NCBI RefSeq assembly: GCF_009708215.1
Contig: NZ_CP046175.1
Coordinates: forward strand, 3,410,001-3,474,000
DNA length: 64,000 bases
Reading direction: 5' to 3'
Origin: Occultella kanbiaonis
Lineage (GTDB): Bacteria; Actinomycetota; Actinomycetes; Actinomycetales; Beutenbergiaceae
Shown here: piece after piece, positions 34,381 to 42,490 of the stretch
How the letters are laid out: each line of letters begins with the position of its first letter
How positions within the stretch are numbered: the stretch's first letter is position 1
Position numbers and translations under genes: made by a program
The notes under the pieces: generated by a model
What the model saw: the letters and a program-made list of their open reading frames with translations, nothing else
The model's database searches: none
Told to the model about the DNA's origin: nothing

Positions 34381-34656
34381 ATGGCTACCTCTCTGCGCGA
34401 CGTGCGCGCCGCTTTCATCGGTACCTGCGCCGGAGCCCGCGCGGCCGGGCTCGACCCGACCGACTGGGTCCTCGAGGAGGGCTCGAGCACCTACGGGCGT
34501 CTCTGGCGCATCATCGGCCGCGACCCGCGCACCGGTGGCCACTACTTCGTGCCGGGCGTCTCGGTCCCGCTGGGCACCACGCGCAGCGAAGCGCTACGCA
34601 GCCTCGAGGCGATGCGGGCCGCGTGGTCGGCCCTCACCGATCGGCGGGCGTCATGA
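34381..34656 (+). CDS. Hypothetical protein (element), phage-type small protein
   Basis: A 91-residue protein containing WVLEEGSSTYGRLWRIIGRDP and GTTRSEALRSLEAMRAAWSAL, a pattern seen in small uncharacterised actinophage proteins. GGAGG lies upstream and can serve either GTG at 34375 or ATG at 34381; the ATG is used here. The stop overlaps the start of the FtsK-like gene. Function is unknown. Confidence 0.65.
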   Translation: MATSLRDVRAAFIGTCAGARAAGLDPTDWVLEEGSSTYGRLWRIIGRDPRTGGHYFVPGVSVPLGTTRSEALRSLEAMRAAWSALTDRRAS

Positions 34657-36212
34657 GCGCCGTAGCGGACGCGCTCGACCGCGCGCTCAAGGACCACGGG
34701 ATCTCGGCGACCGTCGAGGAGATCCAGCACGGCGCCGCCGTCGACCGGTACTGCCTACGGCTGAGCCCGGGCGTACGGGTCGCGCAGGTCACGAAACTGG
34801 GCCCGGACATCGCGCTCGCCCTGGGCGCCGACCACGTCCGCGTGACGACGGCCGGGCACTTAGTGGGCGTCGAGGTCCCCGCCCGCGAGCGGGTCGAGGT
34901 GAGCCTGCTCGACCTGCAAGATGGGCTCGCGGCCGATCACCCGCTGCGGGTGCCCGTCGGGCTCGCCATCGACGGCTCCGGCGTCTCGGCGCGCCTCGAT
35001 CGCCTGCCGCACCTGCTCGTGGCTGGCACCACGGGCTCGGGCAAGTCGTCATGGACGACGGCGATCCTCGCCCACCTGCTCACCCACGCCAGCCCGGCGC
35101 AGGTACAGGTGCTGCTCATCGACCCTAAGCGGGTCGAGTTGGCGCCGTTCGCTCGCGTGCCGCATCTCGGCGCGCCAGTGGCTACCGACGTCCCGGCCGC
35201 CCTCGAGGTGCTCGACGGAGCCCTCGAGGAGATGGAGCGCCGCTACGCCCGGATGCAGGCGGCCGGCGTACGCAACGTCGCCGACCTGACCGACGCGCCG
35301 CCGTATCTGGTGCTCGTCGTCGACGAGCTGGCCGACCTGATGTTGGGCACCGGCAAGCGAGCCGAGACCGCCATAGTGCGCCTGCTGCAAGTCGGCCGGG
35401 CCGCCGGTATCCATCTCATCCTCGCCACCCAACGGCCGAGCGCCGACGTCGTCACCGGGCTCATCAAGGCGAACACTCCGAGCCGACTGGTGTTCGCCGT
35501 CCAGTCGCACACCGACTCCGGCGTGGCCCTGGGCCAGACGGGCGCGCAGGCGTTGCTCGGCGCAGGCGATGCGCTCTGGTGGCCGTCGGGCGCCAGCCAG
35601 CCCGAGCGGATCCAAGGGCCCTACGTCTCCCCCGACGACCTAGACGACCTGCTCGCCGGGATCTCCCGCATCGAGCCGCCCGCCATCGCGCTACCCACCT
35701 ACGCCGACGCCGTCGGGATACTCGAGGGCCCCGAGGCCGACGAGGCAGCAGAGATCGACGCCGCCCTCGAGGCTGCTCGCGAGGAGATCCGGCAAGCCGA
35801 GATCGACGCCGCCGAGGCCGAACAGCTCGCCGTCACGGCCGTGGCCGACGAGCCAGAGCCGGCCGTGGTCGAGCCCGCCGTGGTGCCCGTGCCTGTCATC
35901 GCGCCGCGGCACACGCCGGCGGCGCCCGCTCCCGTCGTGGTGCCGCCTGTCGCCGAGGCCTACACGCGCCAGGATCTCGAGCACGCCTACGCCAAGGGAC
36001 GCCACCACGGCGCCACGCTGGCCCCGCTGCCGGTACCGAGCCACCGTCCCGTGCTCGCGGCCGACAGGTGGCTGGCGGCCGCGCTGTTCCTGCTCGGCGC
36101 CGTGATCTCGTTCTTGGTCCTGCCAGCCCTGCCCGTCGCGGCAGGTCTCTGGCTCGCCTACGTCGTCACGCGCACTCGCACCCGCACCAACCAATGGAGA
36201 ATCGGACCATGA
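34653..36212 (+). CDS. FtsK/SpoIIIE (TraB-like) DNA translocase with C-terminal membrane helices
   Basis: A 519-residue hexameric-type DNA pump. Residues 15-85 resemble the FtsK alpha/beta domain (ISATVEEIQHGAAVDRYCLRL, LGPDIALALGADHVRV). Next come Walker A GTTGSGKSS (about 124-132), Walker B YLVLVVDELADLM and LATQRPSADVVTGLIKAN. A long acidic Ala/Glu/Pro linker leads to two hydrophobic segments at about 472-505. FtsK and TraB proteins normally carry their membrane helices at the N-terminus; here they are C-terminal and there is no DNA-reading gamma domain. In AICEs such a protein moves double-stranded DNA between cells; here transfer is an inference. It is coupled to the integrase by an ATGA overlap. 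One rare TTA codon lies at 34859. Confidence 0.9.
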   Translation: MSAVADALDRALKDHGISATVEEIQHGAAVDRYCLRLSPGVRVAQVTKLGPDIALALGADHVRVTTAGHLVGVEVPARERVEVSLLDLQDGLAADHPLRVPVGLAIDGSGVSARLDRLPHLLVAGTTGSGKSSWTTAILAHLLTHASPAQVQVLLIDPKRVELAPFARVPHLGAPVATDVPAALEVLDGALEEMERRYARMQAAGVRNVADLTDAPPYLVLVVDELADLMLGTGKRAETAIVRLLQVGRAAGIHLILATQRPSADVVTGLIKANTPSRLVFAVQSHTDSGVALGQTGAQALLGAGDALWWPSGASQPERIQGPYVSPDDLDDLLAGISRIEPPAIALPTYADAVGILEGPEADEAAEIDAALEAAREEIRQAEIDAAEAEQLAVTAVADEPEPAVVEPAVVPVPVIAPRHTPAAPAPVVVPPVAEAYTRQDLEHAYAKGRHHGATLAPLPVPSHRPVLAADRWLAAALFLLGAVISFLVLPALPVAAGLWLAYVVTRTRTRTNQWRIGP

Positions 36213-37618
36213 CCCGTCGCGCAGCCATCTACGCCCGCATCTCGAGGGACCGCGCCGGAGCCGGCCTGGGCGTCGAGCGTCAGGAGCAGGACTGTCGAGC
36301 CCTCGCCGAGCGGCTCGGTTGGGAGGTGGTGGCCGTCCATGTTGATAACGACATCTCGGCATACTCCGGCAAGCGCCGCCCCGGCTACCGAGCCCTGCTC
36401 GAGGAGATGAGCAGCGGGCACGTTGACGCGGTGCTCGCGTGGCACACGGACCGGTTGCACCGATCGCCGAGCGAGCTCGAGGAGTTCGTGACGCTCTGCG
36501 AGGCGCACGACGTCATCACGCACACCGTGACTGCCGGACCGATCGACCTGGCGACGCCGTCAGGCCGCATGGCCGCCCGCGTGCATGGCGCCGCGGCACG
36601 GTACGAGTCGGAACAGAAGGCCGAGCGCATTCGGCGCCAGAAGCAACAGGCTGTCGAGAAGGGCCAGTGGCGCGGCGGTGCGCGCCCCTTCGGCTACGCC
36701 GCCGACGGCATGACGCCGCGCGAGGATGAGGCGGCAGCCATCGCCGCGGCGACACGTGCGGTGGTGGACGGGCACACTCTCGCCTCGATCGTGCGCCGGT
36801 GGCACGCAGCCGGGCTCACCACCTCCACGGGTCGCGACCACGACGTGCGGAGCGTGCGTGACGTCCTGGTCCGTCCACGTAACGCCGGGCTCATCGAGGT
36901 CAACGACGAGCCCGCTGGCCCGGCAGTCTGGCCAGCCATCGTCTCCGAGGATCTCTGGCGACAGGGGCGATCGATTCTGCTCGATCCTGCCCGGCGCACG
37001 AACCACGTCGGCCCCATGCCGAGGTACCTGCTGTCCGGGATCGGGCGGTGCGGGATCTGTGACGCCGTATTGGTTATGACGAAGAGCGGCAAGGGTGGCC
37101 GGTCCTACGGCTGCAAGTCTGCGCGTAACCACGTCTCGAGGTCGGCCGAGCCGCTCGACCTGCTCGTGCGTGGCGTGATCGTTGAACGGCTGCGCCGGGA
37201 TGACCTGGCTGACCTACTCGCCGAGAGGGACGACGGCGAACTACGCCGCGCCCAGGACAAGGCGGCAGCGTTACGGGTCCGCGAGGACGAGCTGGCGCAG
37301 GCGTACGCGTCCGGCGCCATCTCGGTCCAGCAACTCACCACGGCGAGCGCGCTCCTCCGGACCCAGCGGGAGGCGGCCGAGCACGCCGTGACGGCCGCGA
37401 GCGGGCACTTGAACGTCGGGTGGCTGGCCACCGCGCCGGACCCAGCCGAGGCGTTCCTGGCCGCGCCGCTGGATCTCCAACGGGCCGTCGTGGCCGCGCT
37501 GGTCGATGTCGTCGTGCTGCGTGCGCGGCGTGGCCGCCAGCCCGGTTGGAAGCAGGGCGGGCCCTCGCTGATCGACCCAGAGCGTGTGCTCATCACCTGG
37601 CGCAGCGACACGCCGTGA
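36209..37618 (+). CDS. Large serine recombinase (integrase)
   Basis: A 469-residue site-specific recombinase. The catalytic domain (about 1-150) has the nucleophile Ser12 in IYARISRD and DAVLAWHTDRLHR. The recombinase domain (about 165-260) has RPFGYAADGMTPREDEAAAI, and the zinc-ribbon region (about 285-330) has CGICDAVLVMTKSGK and YGCKSARNHVSRSAEPLD. A coiled-coil and C-terminal segment follow. The fourth zinc ligand position lacks Cys, and a nearby His (NHVSR) may replace it. It is the enzyme expected to have inserted the element into comEA, acting on short att sites without long direct repeats, which agrees with the junctions. GGAGA precedes the ATG; the start overlaps the FtsK-like stop. 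No excisionase (recombination directionality factor) is recognisable. Confidence 0.95.
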   Translation: MTRRAAIYARISRDRAGAGLGVERQEQDCRALAERLGWEVVAVHVDNDISAYSGKRRPGYRALLEEMSSGHVDAVLAWHTDRLHRSPSELEEFVTLCEAHDVITHTVTAGPIDLATPSGRMAARVHGAAARYESEQKAERIRRQKQQAVEKGQWRGGARPFGYAADGMTPREDEAAAIAAATRAVVDGHTLASIVRRWHAAGLTTSTGRDHDVRSVRDVLVRPRNAGLIEVNDEPAGPAVWPAIVSEDLWRQGRSILLDPARRTNHVGPMPRYLLSGIGRCGICDAVLVMTKSGKGGRSYGCKSARNHVSRSAEPLDLLVRGVIVERLRRDDLADLLAERDDGELRRAQDKAAALRVREDELAQAYASGAISVQQLTTASALLRTQREAAEHAVTAASGHLNVGWLATAPDPAEAFLAAPLDLQRAVVAALVDVVVLRARRGRQPGWKQGGPSLIDPERVLITWRSDTP

Positions 37619-37677
37619 ACGACACGCCGCCGATCGGCGCCATGCCGACGGGGTCGAGAACCGCTCTGGCGTGTCGC
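37605..37677. repeat. CGACACGCC repeats after the integrase gene
   Basis: CGACACGCCG occurs twice in direct orientation (from 37606 and 37620), and its inverse GGCGTGTCGC lies at 37668-37677. GCGACACGCC (37605-37614) and GGCGTGTCGC make a perfect 10-bp inverted repeat with a 53-bp interval. This could be a terminator for the integrase operon or a protein-binding site. Just to the right, the gap before 37722 may hold the promoter of the next operon (TACGTT around 37692). Confidence 0.5.
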
Positions 37678-37721
37678 GCTAGTGCCCGGGCTACGTTGAA
37701 TGCAGGACGAAGGGAGATCCA

Positions 37722-38141
37722 GTGAAGCACTGGCGGATCACATGCGAGGGCAGCGGTGGAAAGCAGCACTCGCCGAAGTTGCTCGGCATCATCGCGGACG
37801 CGTGGAACACCCCGTGGCCGGCCTCGAACGCGACCCAAGCGGCTCACCACGAACTTGCTGCGCGCGTCCTGGGAGACCGCTACGAGCCCGAGCCGTCCGT
37901 CGAGCCGATGGGCGGCCTAATCGGATTCGCCGTCCATGAACAGACGAAACGAGGACGCCGTATTGGCTGGCGCACCTCGAGGGGCGTCGTGCTCGCTGGT
38001 GGGGTGGTCACACTGACGTGCCCAACGTGCTCGGCCGAGCGTCCGCTGCGCGAGGTCGAAGTGCACGCCCATCTCGCCACCCTGCCCCCTGGTGCAACTG
38101 TTGAGGCACGGGCGTTGGGCCTGCTAATCTCGTCCATGTAG
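37722..38141 (+). CDS. Hypothetical protein with a CPTC motif (element)
   Basis: A 139-residue protein. The C-terminal part contains LTCPTCSAERPLREVEVHAHL, in which CPTC and a downstream His pair could bind zinc. The N-terminal half (MKHWRITCEGSGGKQHSPKLL, AHHELAARVLGDRYEPEPS) has no known domain. The GTG at 37722 is preceded by AGGGAG. It is the first gene after the integrase and may open the replication operon. A DNA-binding or regulatory role is possible, not shown. Confidence 0.65.
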   Translation: MKHWRITCEGSGGKQHSPKLLGIIADAWNTPWPASNATQAAHHELAARVLGDRYEPEPSVEPMGGLIGFAVHEQTKRGRRIGWRTSRGVVLAGGVVTLTCPTCSAERPLREVEVHAHLATLPPGATVEARALGLLISSM

Positions 38142-38210
38142 TTCAAGAGGAAAGGCTCCGACCTGGGGCCTGCACTCGGGGTCGCGTCGAGTTCGCTCCG
38201 CTATCCGGAC

Positions 38211-38510
38211 GTGGCCGCCATAGGCGGCACGTTGCACACCGATCCCCGGATCACTCACGTGTCCACGGTCAACGCCGCTGTTCGCGCCAAGTACGGCGCC
38301 CCACTCCCAGACGTGGCCCGGCTCCGCGCCAGGCTCGCATCGCTTGTGCACTGGCATCCCGAGAGGGTGGACGAGATCGCCGGCCTGCGGGCCGAGATGG
38401 CGACGCTCTCACTCGAGGCCCACACCCGCGAGGTGCTCGCTGCCCACACGCTCGACGCCCACCAGCGGCAGCGACTCGTCAGCCTGCTCGAGGCCGGCGG
38501 TGCACGATGA
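38211..38510 (+). CDS. Hypothetical helical protein (element)
   Basis: A 99-residue protein beginning at GTG 38211 and predicted mostly helical (VARLRARLASLVHWHPERVDEIAGLRAE and LAAHTLDAHQRQRLVSLLEAG, each part of a separate helix). No family recognised. The start is uncertain because no strong ribosome-binding site precedes it. Its stop overlaps the start of a 47-residue protein whose C-terminal half resembles the end of this one (QKARLAGLL against QRQRLVSLL), suggesting a small duplicated helical module. Confidence 0.5.
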   Translation: MAAIGGTLHTDPRITHVSTVNAAVRAKYGAPLPDVARLRARLASLVHWHPERVDEIAGLRAEMATLSLEAHTREVLAAHTLDAHQRQRLVSLLEAGGAR

Positions 38511-38650
38511 GCGCCACTGTCGCCGAACTCCTGGCCGCCGTGCGCGCCGCCGGGCTCGAGAAGGCCGTCGCTGAGATCGCCGATCGGGCGCCCCGACTCG
38601 ACGTGTCCCAGAAGGCTCGTCTCGCCGGCCTTCTCGCGAGCGACGCGTGA
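38507..38650 (+). CDS. Small 47-residue helical protein (element)
   Basis: ATG at 38507 overlaps the preceding stop (ATGA) and the frame closes at 38650. The product, MSATVAELLAAVRAAGLEKAV then AEIADRAPRLDVSQKARLAGL and LASDA, is Ala/Leu-rich and helical, with a C-terminus like that of its upstream neighbour. Codon bias and the overlap support it as a real gene. Function is unknown. Confidence 0.5.
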   Translation: MSATVAELLAAVRAAGLEKAVAEIADRAPRLDVSQKARLAGLLASDA

Positions 38651-38659
38651 ACGCGCGAA

Positions 38660-38685
38660 CGCCCCGGACCGAGGAGACCGGGGCG
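38660..38685 (+). terminator. Hairpin between the small genes and the replication gene
   Basis: CGCCCCGG (38660-38667) and CCGGGGCG (38678-38685) form a perfect 8-bp stem with a 10-base loop. It directly follows the 47-residue gene. To its right a locally AT-richer stretch has TAGCAT (38718-38723) as a possible -10 box for the replication gene. This argues that the Rep protein starts at 38764, not at the GTG at 38647. Confidence 0.55.
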
Positions 38686-38763
38686 AACGCTATCCAACGA
38701 GCCGAGCTGGCACGCCCTAGCATACTAGCCACCGCCGACAGCGCCAAAGGCACACCGAGCCCG

Positions 38764-40638
38764 ATGAACGTGGCGCTCGGCTACGCACGATCGGGCATCC
38801 CGGTCTTTCCCTGCGGGCCCGACAAGCGGCCGCTCACACGGCACGGATTCAAGGACGCGACCACGGATCTCGCCGTCGTGCGGGACTGGTGGGCGCAGCA
38901 CGCCGACGCGATGGTGGCCACGCCGACGGGCTCGGCGTCCGACCTGGCCGTGCTCGACGTCGACGTGAAGCACGGCATCGACGGTGAGGCCTCGCTAGCG
39001 GCGCTCGAGGCCGAACTGGGCCCGCTGCCCGTCACGATGGCGGTTCGCACGCGATCCGGTGGTCGCCACCTGTACTTCCGCCACGACGGCGCGAGTCGGT
39101 CATCGGCCAGCCGGATCGCGCCCGGCATCGACGTTCGGGCCGAGGGAGGCTACGTCATCGCTCCGGGCTCGCCCGGGTACGTAGTTGAGCGCACGGCCGA
39201 GAGGGCCACGCTCCCCGCCGCCTGGGCCTCTCGGCTCGCGGCGTCCTCGATCGAGGCGACATCGCCCGTGGCCGACCAGTGGGCGACACTGAACGAGAGC
39301 CGACGCGTGGCCGCGCTGGCGTGGGCATCGGCGTCGCTGGCCGGCCTCGAGTCCGAACTGCGCGCCGCGGCGTCATGGCCGGAGGGCCAGCGAGACGACT
39401 ACGGGCGCGGCTGGGAGAAACTCACCGCCGACGCCTACCTGCGCGCGCTGCGGATCCTCGCGGCCGTACCCGATCTCGACGGCGCCGCTTGGAGGGCGAG
39501 GCTGCTCGCTGCCGCTCCCAGGGACGCATCGTGGACCGAGCGTGACGTGGCCGAGAAGTGGGCCAGCCAGCGCTCGGCGGCTGCGCGCAAGGGCCCGGCA
39601 GACCTCTCCAATGTCGGCGGCTCGATCTTCACCGCCACCAGCGATGCGCCCCAGGAGCCGACGGCGGGTGTGCCGGGCGTGGTGCCCGCGGTGGACTGGG
39701 CTGCCCTCTGGGCGGACCGGACCGAAGAGGAGTGGATCGTCGAGCCGATCCTGCCCGCACGGCGGCTGGTGGCCCTCTACTCCCCGCCCAAGATGGGCAA
39801 GTCGCTGCTCATGCTCGAACTGGCCGCGAGCGTAGCCGCCGGGCGGTACGTGCTCGGAGCGACGCCGGACCGGCCTCGCCCTGTGCTCTACGTCGACTTC
39901 GAGAACGATCCGAAGTCGGACGTACGCCCACGACTACAAGCGATGGGTTTCGCCCCGGAGTCCCTGGGCCAGCTTCACTACCTCTCGTTCCCGGCGATGA
40001 ACTACCTCGACTCGGCGGCCGGCGCCGAGCAACTCATGGCGAACGTACGGCACTACGGCGCCGAGGTGGTCGTCATCGACACCGTCTCGCGCGCGGTTGG
40101 TGGCGAGGAGAACGAGAACGACACCTGGCTCTCGTTCTACCGGCACACCGGCCTCGCGTTGAAGCAGGCGCGGGTCGCGTGCATCCGACTCGATCACACC
40201 GGCAAGGACGAGACGAAGGGCCAGCGAGGTGGCTCGGCGAAGTCCGGCGACGTCGACGCCGTCTGGCGTCTCTCGGAGGTGGTCAAGGACGAGACATACC
40301 GACTCACGTGCGAGGCGAACCGGATGCCCGTGGCCGAGAAGGTGCTCACCATCCGCCGACTGACTGAGCCGCTACGTCACGACGTGCAGGTCGGCGGCAA
40401 CTACGCCGCCTTCGAGGCGAAGGTCGCCGAGGCGATCCGCGCGCTGGATGCCGCCGACGTCGACCTGTCACTGGGGCGCGACAAGGCGCGCGTAGCCCTA
40501 TCGGTTCACTTCGGCGAGGACTATCGCGTACGCAACGACGTGCTGTCTAAGGCGCTCGATAAGCGCCGCGGACCTGTCCCCGATTCGCGGGGACAGGTGC
40601 CTTCCACCGACCTGTCCCCCTCGACTGGGGACAGGTGA
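38764..40638 (+). CDS. Replication protein: bifunctional primase/polymerase plus RepA-like ATPase
   Basis: A 624-residue protein. The N-terminal Prim-Pol domain begins ALGYARSGIPVFPCGPDKRPL, with metal-binding acids in LAVLDVDVKHG (about 60-70) and the conserved GGRHLYFRH (about 100-107). A helical linker follows. The C-terminal RecA/KaiC-like ATPase has Walker A PPKMGKSLL (about 341-349), VLYVDFENDP, and Walker B EVVVIDTVSRA (about 435). It is expected to prime and unwind the element's own origin. ATG at 38764 is preferred; a GTG at 38647 overlaps the upstream gene but puts a hairpin and promoter-like sequence inside the frame. The last 20 codons are made of the inverted repeats of the candidate origin. 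Confidence 0.88.
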   Translation: MNVALGYARSGIPVFPCGPDKRPLTRHGFKDATTDLAVVRDWWAQHADAMVATPTGSASDLAVLDVDVKHGIDGEASLAALEAELGPLPVTMAVRTRSGGRHLYFRHDGASRSSASRIAPGIDVRAEGGYVIAPGSPGYVVERTAERATLPAAWASRLAASSIEATSPVADQWATLNESRRVAALAWASASLAGLESELRAAASWPEGQRDDYGRGWEKLTADAYLRALRILAAVPDLDGAAWRARLLAAAPRDASWTERDVAEKWASQRSAAARKGPADLSNVGGSIFTATSDAPQEPTAGVPGVVPAVDWAALWADRTEEEWIVEPILPARRLVALYSPPKMGKSLLMLELAASVAAGRYVLGATPDRPRPVLYVDFENDPKSDVRPRLQAMGFAPESLGQLHYLSFPAMNYLDSAAGAEQLMANVRHYGAEVVVIDTVSRAVGGEENENDTWLSFYRHTGLALKQARVACIRLDHTGKDETKGQRGGSAKSGDVDAVWRLSEVVKDETYRLTCEANRMPVAEKVLTIRRLTEPLRHDVQVGGNYAAFEAKVAEAIRALDAADVDLSLGRDKARVALSVHFGEDYRVRNDVLSKALDKRRGPVPDSRGQVPSTDLSPSTGDR

Positions 40639-40772
40639 GGGACAGGTGATGACTTTGGCGCGAGATCCGTTGCAAACAAAGGGTTTCACCTGTCCCCAAT
40701 TCTGCGGGGACAGGTCGGGACAGGCACCACCGGCCACCTGTCCCCGATGTCCCCCTCCCTATAGGGGGGACA
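40572..40772. repeat. Array of inverted ACCTGTCCCC repeats: candidate replication origin of the element
   Basis: Three palindromic pairs of ACCTGTCCCC and GGGGACAGGT occur at 40572-40598 (7-bp centre), 40610-40636 (7-bp centre) and 40688-40715 (8-bp centre). In addition there is an extra AGGGACAGGT at 40638-40647, a single ACCTGTCCCC at 40736-40745, and a related palindrome, TGTCCCCC with AGGGGGGACA, at 40748-40772. The array starts inside the 3' end of the replication gene and continues into the gap before 40907; an AT-richer stretch (about 40648-40687) lies between the second and third pairs. Position, repetition and symmetry are those of Rep-binding iterons. The remaining gap (40773-40906) shows nothing else clear. 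Confidence 0.75.
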
Positions 40773-40906
40773 GCGGTGGGGACAGCGGGCGGGACTGCTC
40801 GATCCGTAGTCGTAAACCGACGAGCGACTGGCCGGCGCGGCGATCGAGCCGAGGACCACCTGGCCCACCGTGCCGAAGATCCGAACCACTCTCGAGGAGT
40901 TAATCG

Positions 40907-41227
40907 ATGACCGACTCAGAACAGGACTACCGACCAGCGGGCCACTCGACGACCCAGATGGTGCCGGAGGCGTTTCTCTGCCCGACGTGCAACGCCGAGC
41001 CGGGCGTCGACTGCACACGGACCAATCCCGGGGCACACCAGCGTCGCGTCACCCGGTGGGCGAAGTCCGCCCAACGCGTCAGTGACGCACTGGCTGGCCG
41101 ACCCGACTACCGGGCCATTGCCCAACTCTCCTCGGTCGAGCTGGCCGAGGCACAACGGCGGGCCATCATCCGCTCGCTCAAGAACCGCATCATCCATCAT
41201 CACCGAACCAAAGGACTCACATCATGA
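40907..41227 (+). CDS. Phage-type zinc-finger protein (element)
   Basis: A 106-residue protein with FLCPTCNAEPGVDCTRTNPGAHQRRV, the CxxC...C...H pattern of the small DNA-binding phage zinc finger widely found in actinophages. It is followed by a basic helical tail ending in RRAIIRSLKNRIIHHHRTKGL. It is a probable nucleic-acid-binding protein and sits immediately after the origin-like repeats. ATG at 40907 follows GAGGAG; the stop overlaps the next start. It may regulate replication or packaging (inference). Confidence 0.72.
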   Translation: MTDSEQDYRPAGHSTTQMVPEAFLCPTCNAEPGVDCTRTNPGAHQRRVTRWAKSAQRVSDALAGRPDYRAIAQLSSVELAEAQRRAIIRSLKNRIIHHHRTKGLTS

Positions 41228-42078
41228 GCGCACGAATCCAGAAGGCCGATCCTCGCTGGGAGATGGGCACCGCGAGCAAGCTCCTCGCCGTGCTCGAGGA
41301 GATCCCCCTCACCGACGCCGCCCAGGAGGCCGCCCGCGACCTCGAGACCGCCGTGACCGAATACGGCCGGGCGATGGCCGGCGTGAAGACCGTCGACACG
41401 GCCGAGGCCGACCACGCCCGCAAGATCCGCGCCGAGGCAAACGCGGCCGTGAGCGGCGACCGCGACCCGAAGGCGATCAAGGCGCCGGACTTCGCCGACG
41501 CCCGCCAGAAGGCGACCGCGATCGCCGAGGCGACCCTGGCGAAGGCGACCGCAGCACGCGCCCACCTCGATCGCACCATCGTGGCCGAGCGCGGCGCCTG
41601 GGCGGCCATGCTGGCTGACAACATGGCTCAGACGTACGCCAGCGCCGCCGAGGCGCTCACGGCCGCCCAGGAGGCGCTCGCGACCCTGGTGAGGGCTCAC
41701 GACCTGGCCACCGACGCGGCCCGCCAGTCCGACCCGAGCCGCGGCGTCAAGTTCGTGCCGGAGACCGGCCAGCTCGCGGCCCTCGAGAAGGTCGCCACCT
41801 GGCTGGCCGACCACAAGTCCCAACTCTCGGCCGTGCTACGCGAGGAGCTGCTCACCCCGCCGCTCGAGGAGCGCTACGCGCTGGCTGCCCGGCACTCCGG
41901 CCGGCTCCGGGACATCGAGCGCTCCGAGAACTGGTCCAAGACCGCGTTCTCGCTCGAGTGGTCGCCAGCCAACGACCGTCGCGACGACACGTACGTGTCC
42001 ACCGCCCGGGGACCGGCACAGCCCGGTCTCGGCGGCGGCACGTCGGCCGAAGCCGAGCAGTACATCGACCTGTTCTGA
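41224..42078 (+). CDS. Hypothetical coiled-coil protein (element)
   Basis: A 284-residue, Ala/Glu/Lys-rich protein. Residues 20-150 are almost entirely helical with heptad-like repeats (LLAVLEEIPLTDAAQEAARD, ARQKATAIAEATLAKATAARA), and the C-terminal 60 residues are polar and probably loosely folded, ending in AEQYIDLF. A short acidic/hydrophobic C-terminal tail of this kind can be a docking peptide, as in SSB-type proteins (speculative). It starts inside the stop codon of the zinc-finger gene. A terminator hairpin follows. Confidence 0.68.
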   Translation: MSARIQKADPRWEMGTASKLLAVLEEIPLTDAAQEAARDLETAVTEYGRAMAGVKTVDTAEADHARKIRAEANAAVSGDRDPKAIKAPDFADARQKATAIAEATLAKATAARAHLDRTIVAERGAWAAMLADNMAQTYASAAEALTAAQEALATLVRAHDLATDAARQSDPSRGVKFVPETGQLAALEKVATWLADHKSQLSAVLREELLTPPLEERYALAARHSGRLRDIERSENWSKTAFSLEWSPANDRRDDTYVSTARGPAQPGLGGGTSAEAEQYIDLF

Positions 42079-42083
42079 CGGGC

Positions 42084-42112
42084 GAGGCGGGGCCTACCAC
42101 GGGCCCCGCCTC
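42084..42112 (+). terminator. Terminator hairpin before the terS gene
   Basis: GAGGCGGGGCC (42084-42094) and GGCCCCGCCTC (42102-42112) give a perfect 11-bp stem with a 7-base loop just after the coiled-coil gene stop. It separates the replication-side genes from the terminase small subunit gene, whose ribosome-binding site (GAAGGGA) follows. Confidence 0.75.
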
Positions 42113-42139
42113 TCCAACCACCGACCGAAGGGAACCACC

Positions 42140-42490
42140 ATGACCGACCGACCCGCCCCTCGAGGGCTCAAGAAGTCCGGCAAGGCGCTCTGGGCGTCCA
42201 TCGTCGACGAGTACGACATCGAGGAGCACGAGGCGCTGCTGTTGCTCGAGGCGTGCCGAGTCGCCGACCGGCTCGACGCTCTCGCCGTCGCCCAGCGAGG
42301 CGCACCGCTCACCGTGAGCAACGCCCGGGGCGATGAGGTCGCCTCGCCATACCTGGTCGAGTCCCGCCAGCAAGCAATCGTGCTCTCGCGGCTCATCGCC
42401 TCGCTGCGCCTGCCGTCGGGCGATGAGGACGTACGGCCCCAGCGCCGCGGATCCGCCAGGGGCGCCTACGGCATCCGGGGCGCGGTGTGA
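42140..42490 (+). CDS. Phage terminase small subunit (P27-like)
   Basis: A 116-residue helical protein. PRGLKKSGKALWASIVDEYD, ALLLLEACRVADRLDALAVA and YLVESRQQAIVLSRLIASLRL follow the pattern of actinophage P27-type terminase small subunits, which recognise packaging sites on phage DNA. No large terminase, portal or capsid genes are in the element. A lone TerS is the hallmark of phage-inducible chromosomal islands, which use it to redirect a helper phage's packaging motor to their own genome. ATG at 42140 follows GAAGGGA. The assignment rests on pattern recognition, not a search. Confidence 0.78.
   Translation: MTDRPAPRGLKKSGKALWASIVDEYDIEEHEALLLLEACRVADRLDALAVAQRGAPLTVSNARGDEVASPYLVESRQQAIVLSRLIASLRLPSGDEDVRPQRRGSARGAYGIRGAV

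Noticed and set aside
38647-38763. N-terminal extension of the prim-pol protein from GTG 38647
   Set aside because: It would place a perfect hairpin and promoter-like sequence inside the frame and adds 39 polar residues before the conserved Prim-Pol start; kept only as an alternative start.
40572-40772. CRISPR array
   Set aside because: The repeats are 10 bp, in inverted pairs, with centres of 7-8 bp and irregular gaps, and overlap a coding sequence; no cas genes are near.
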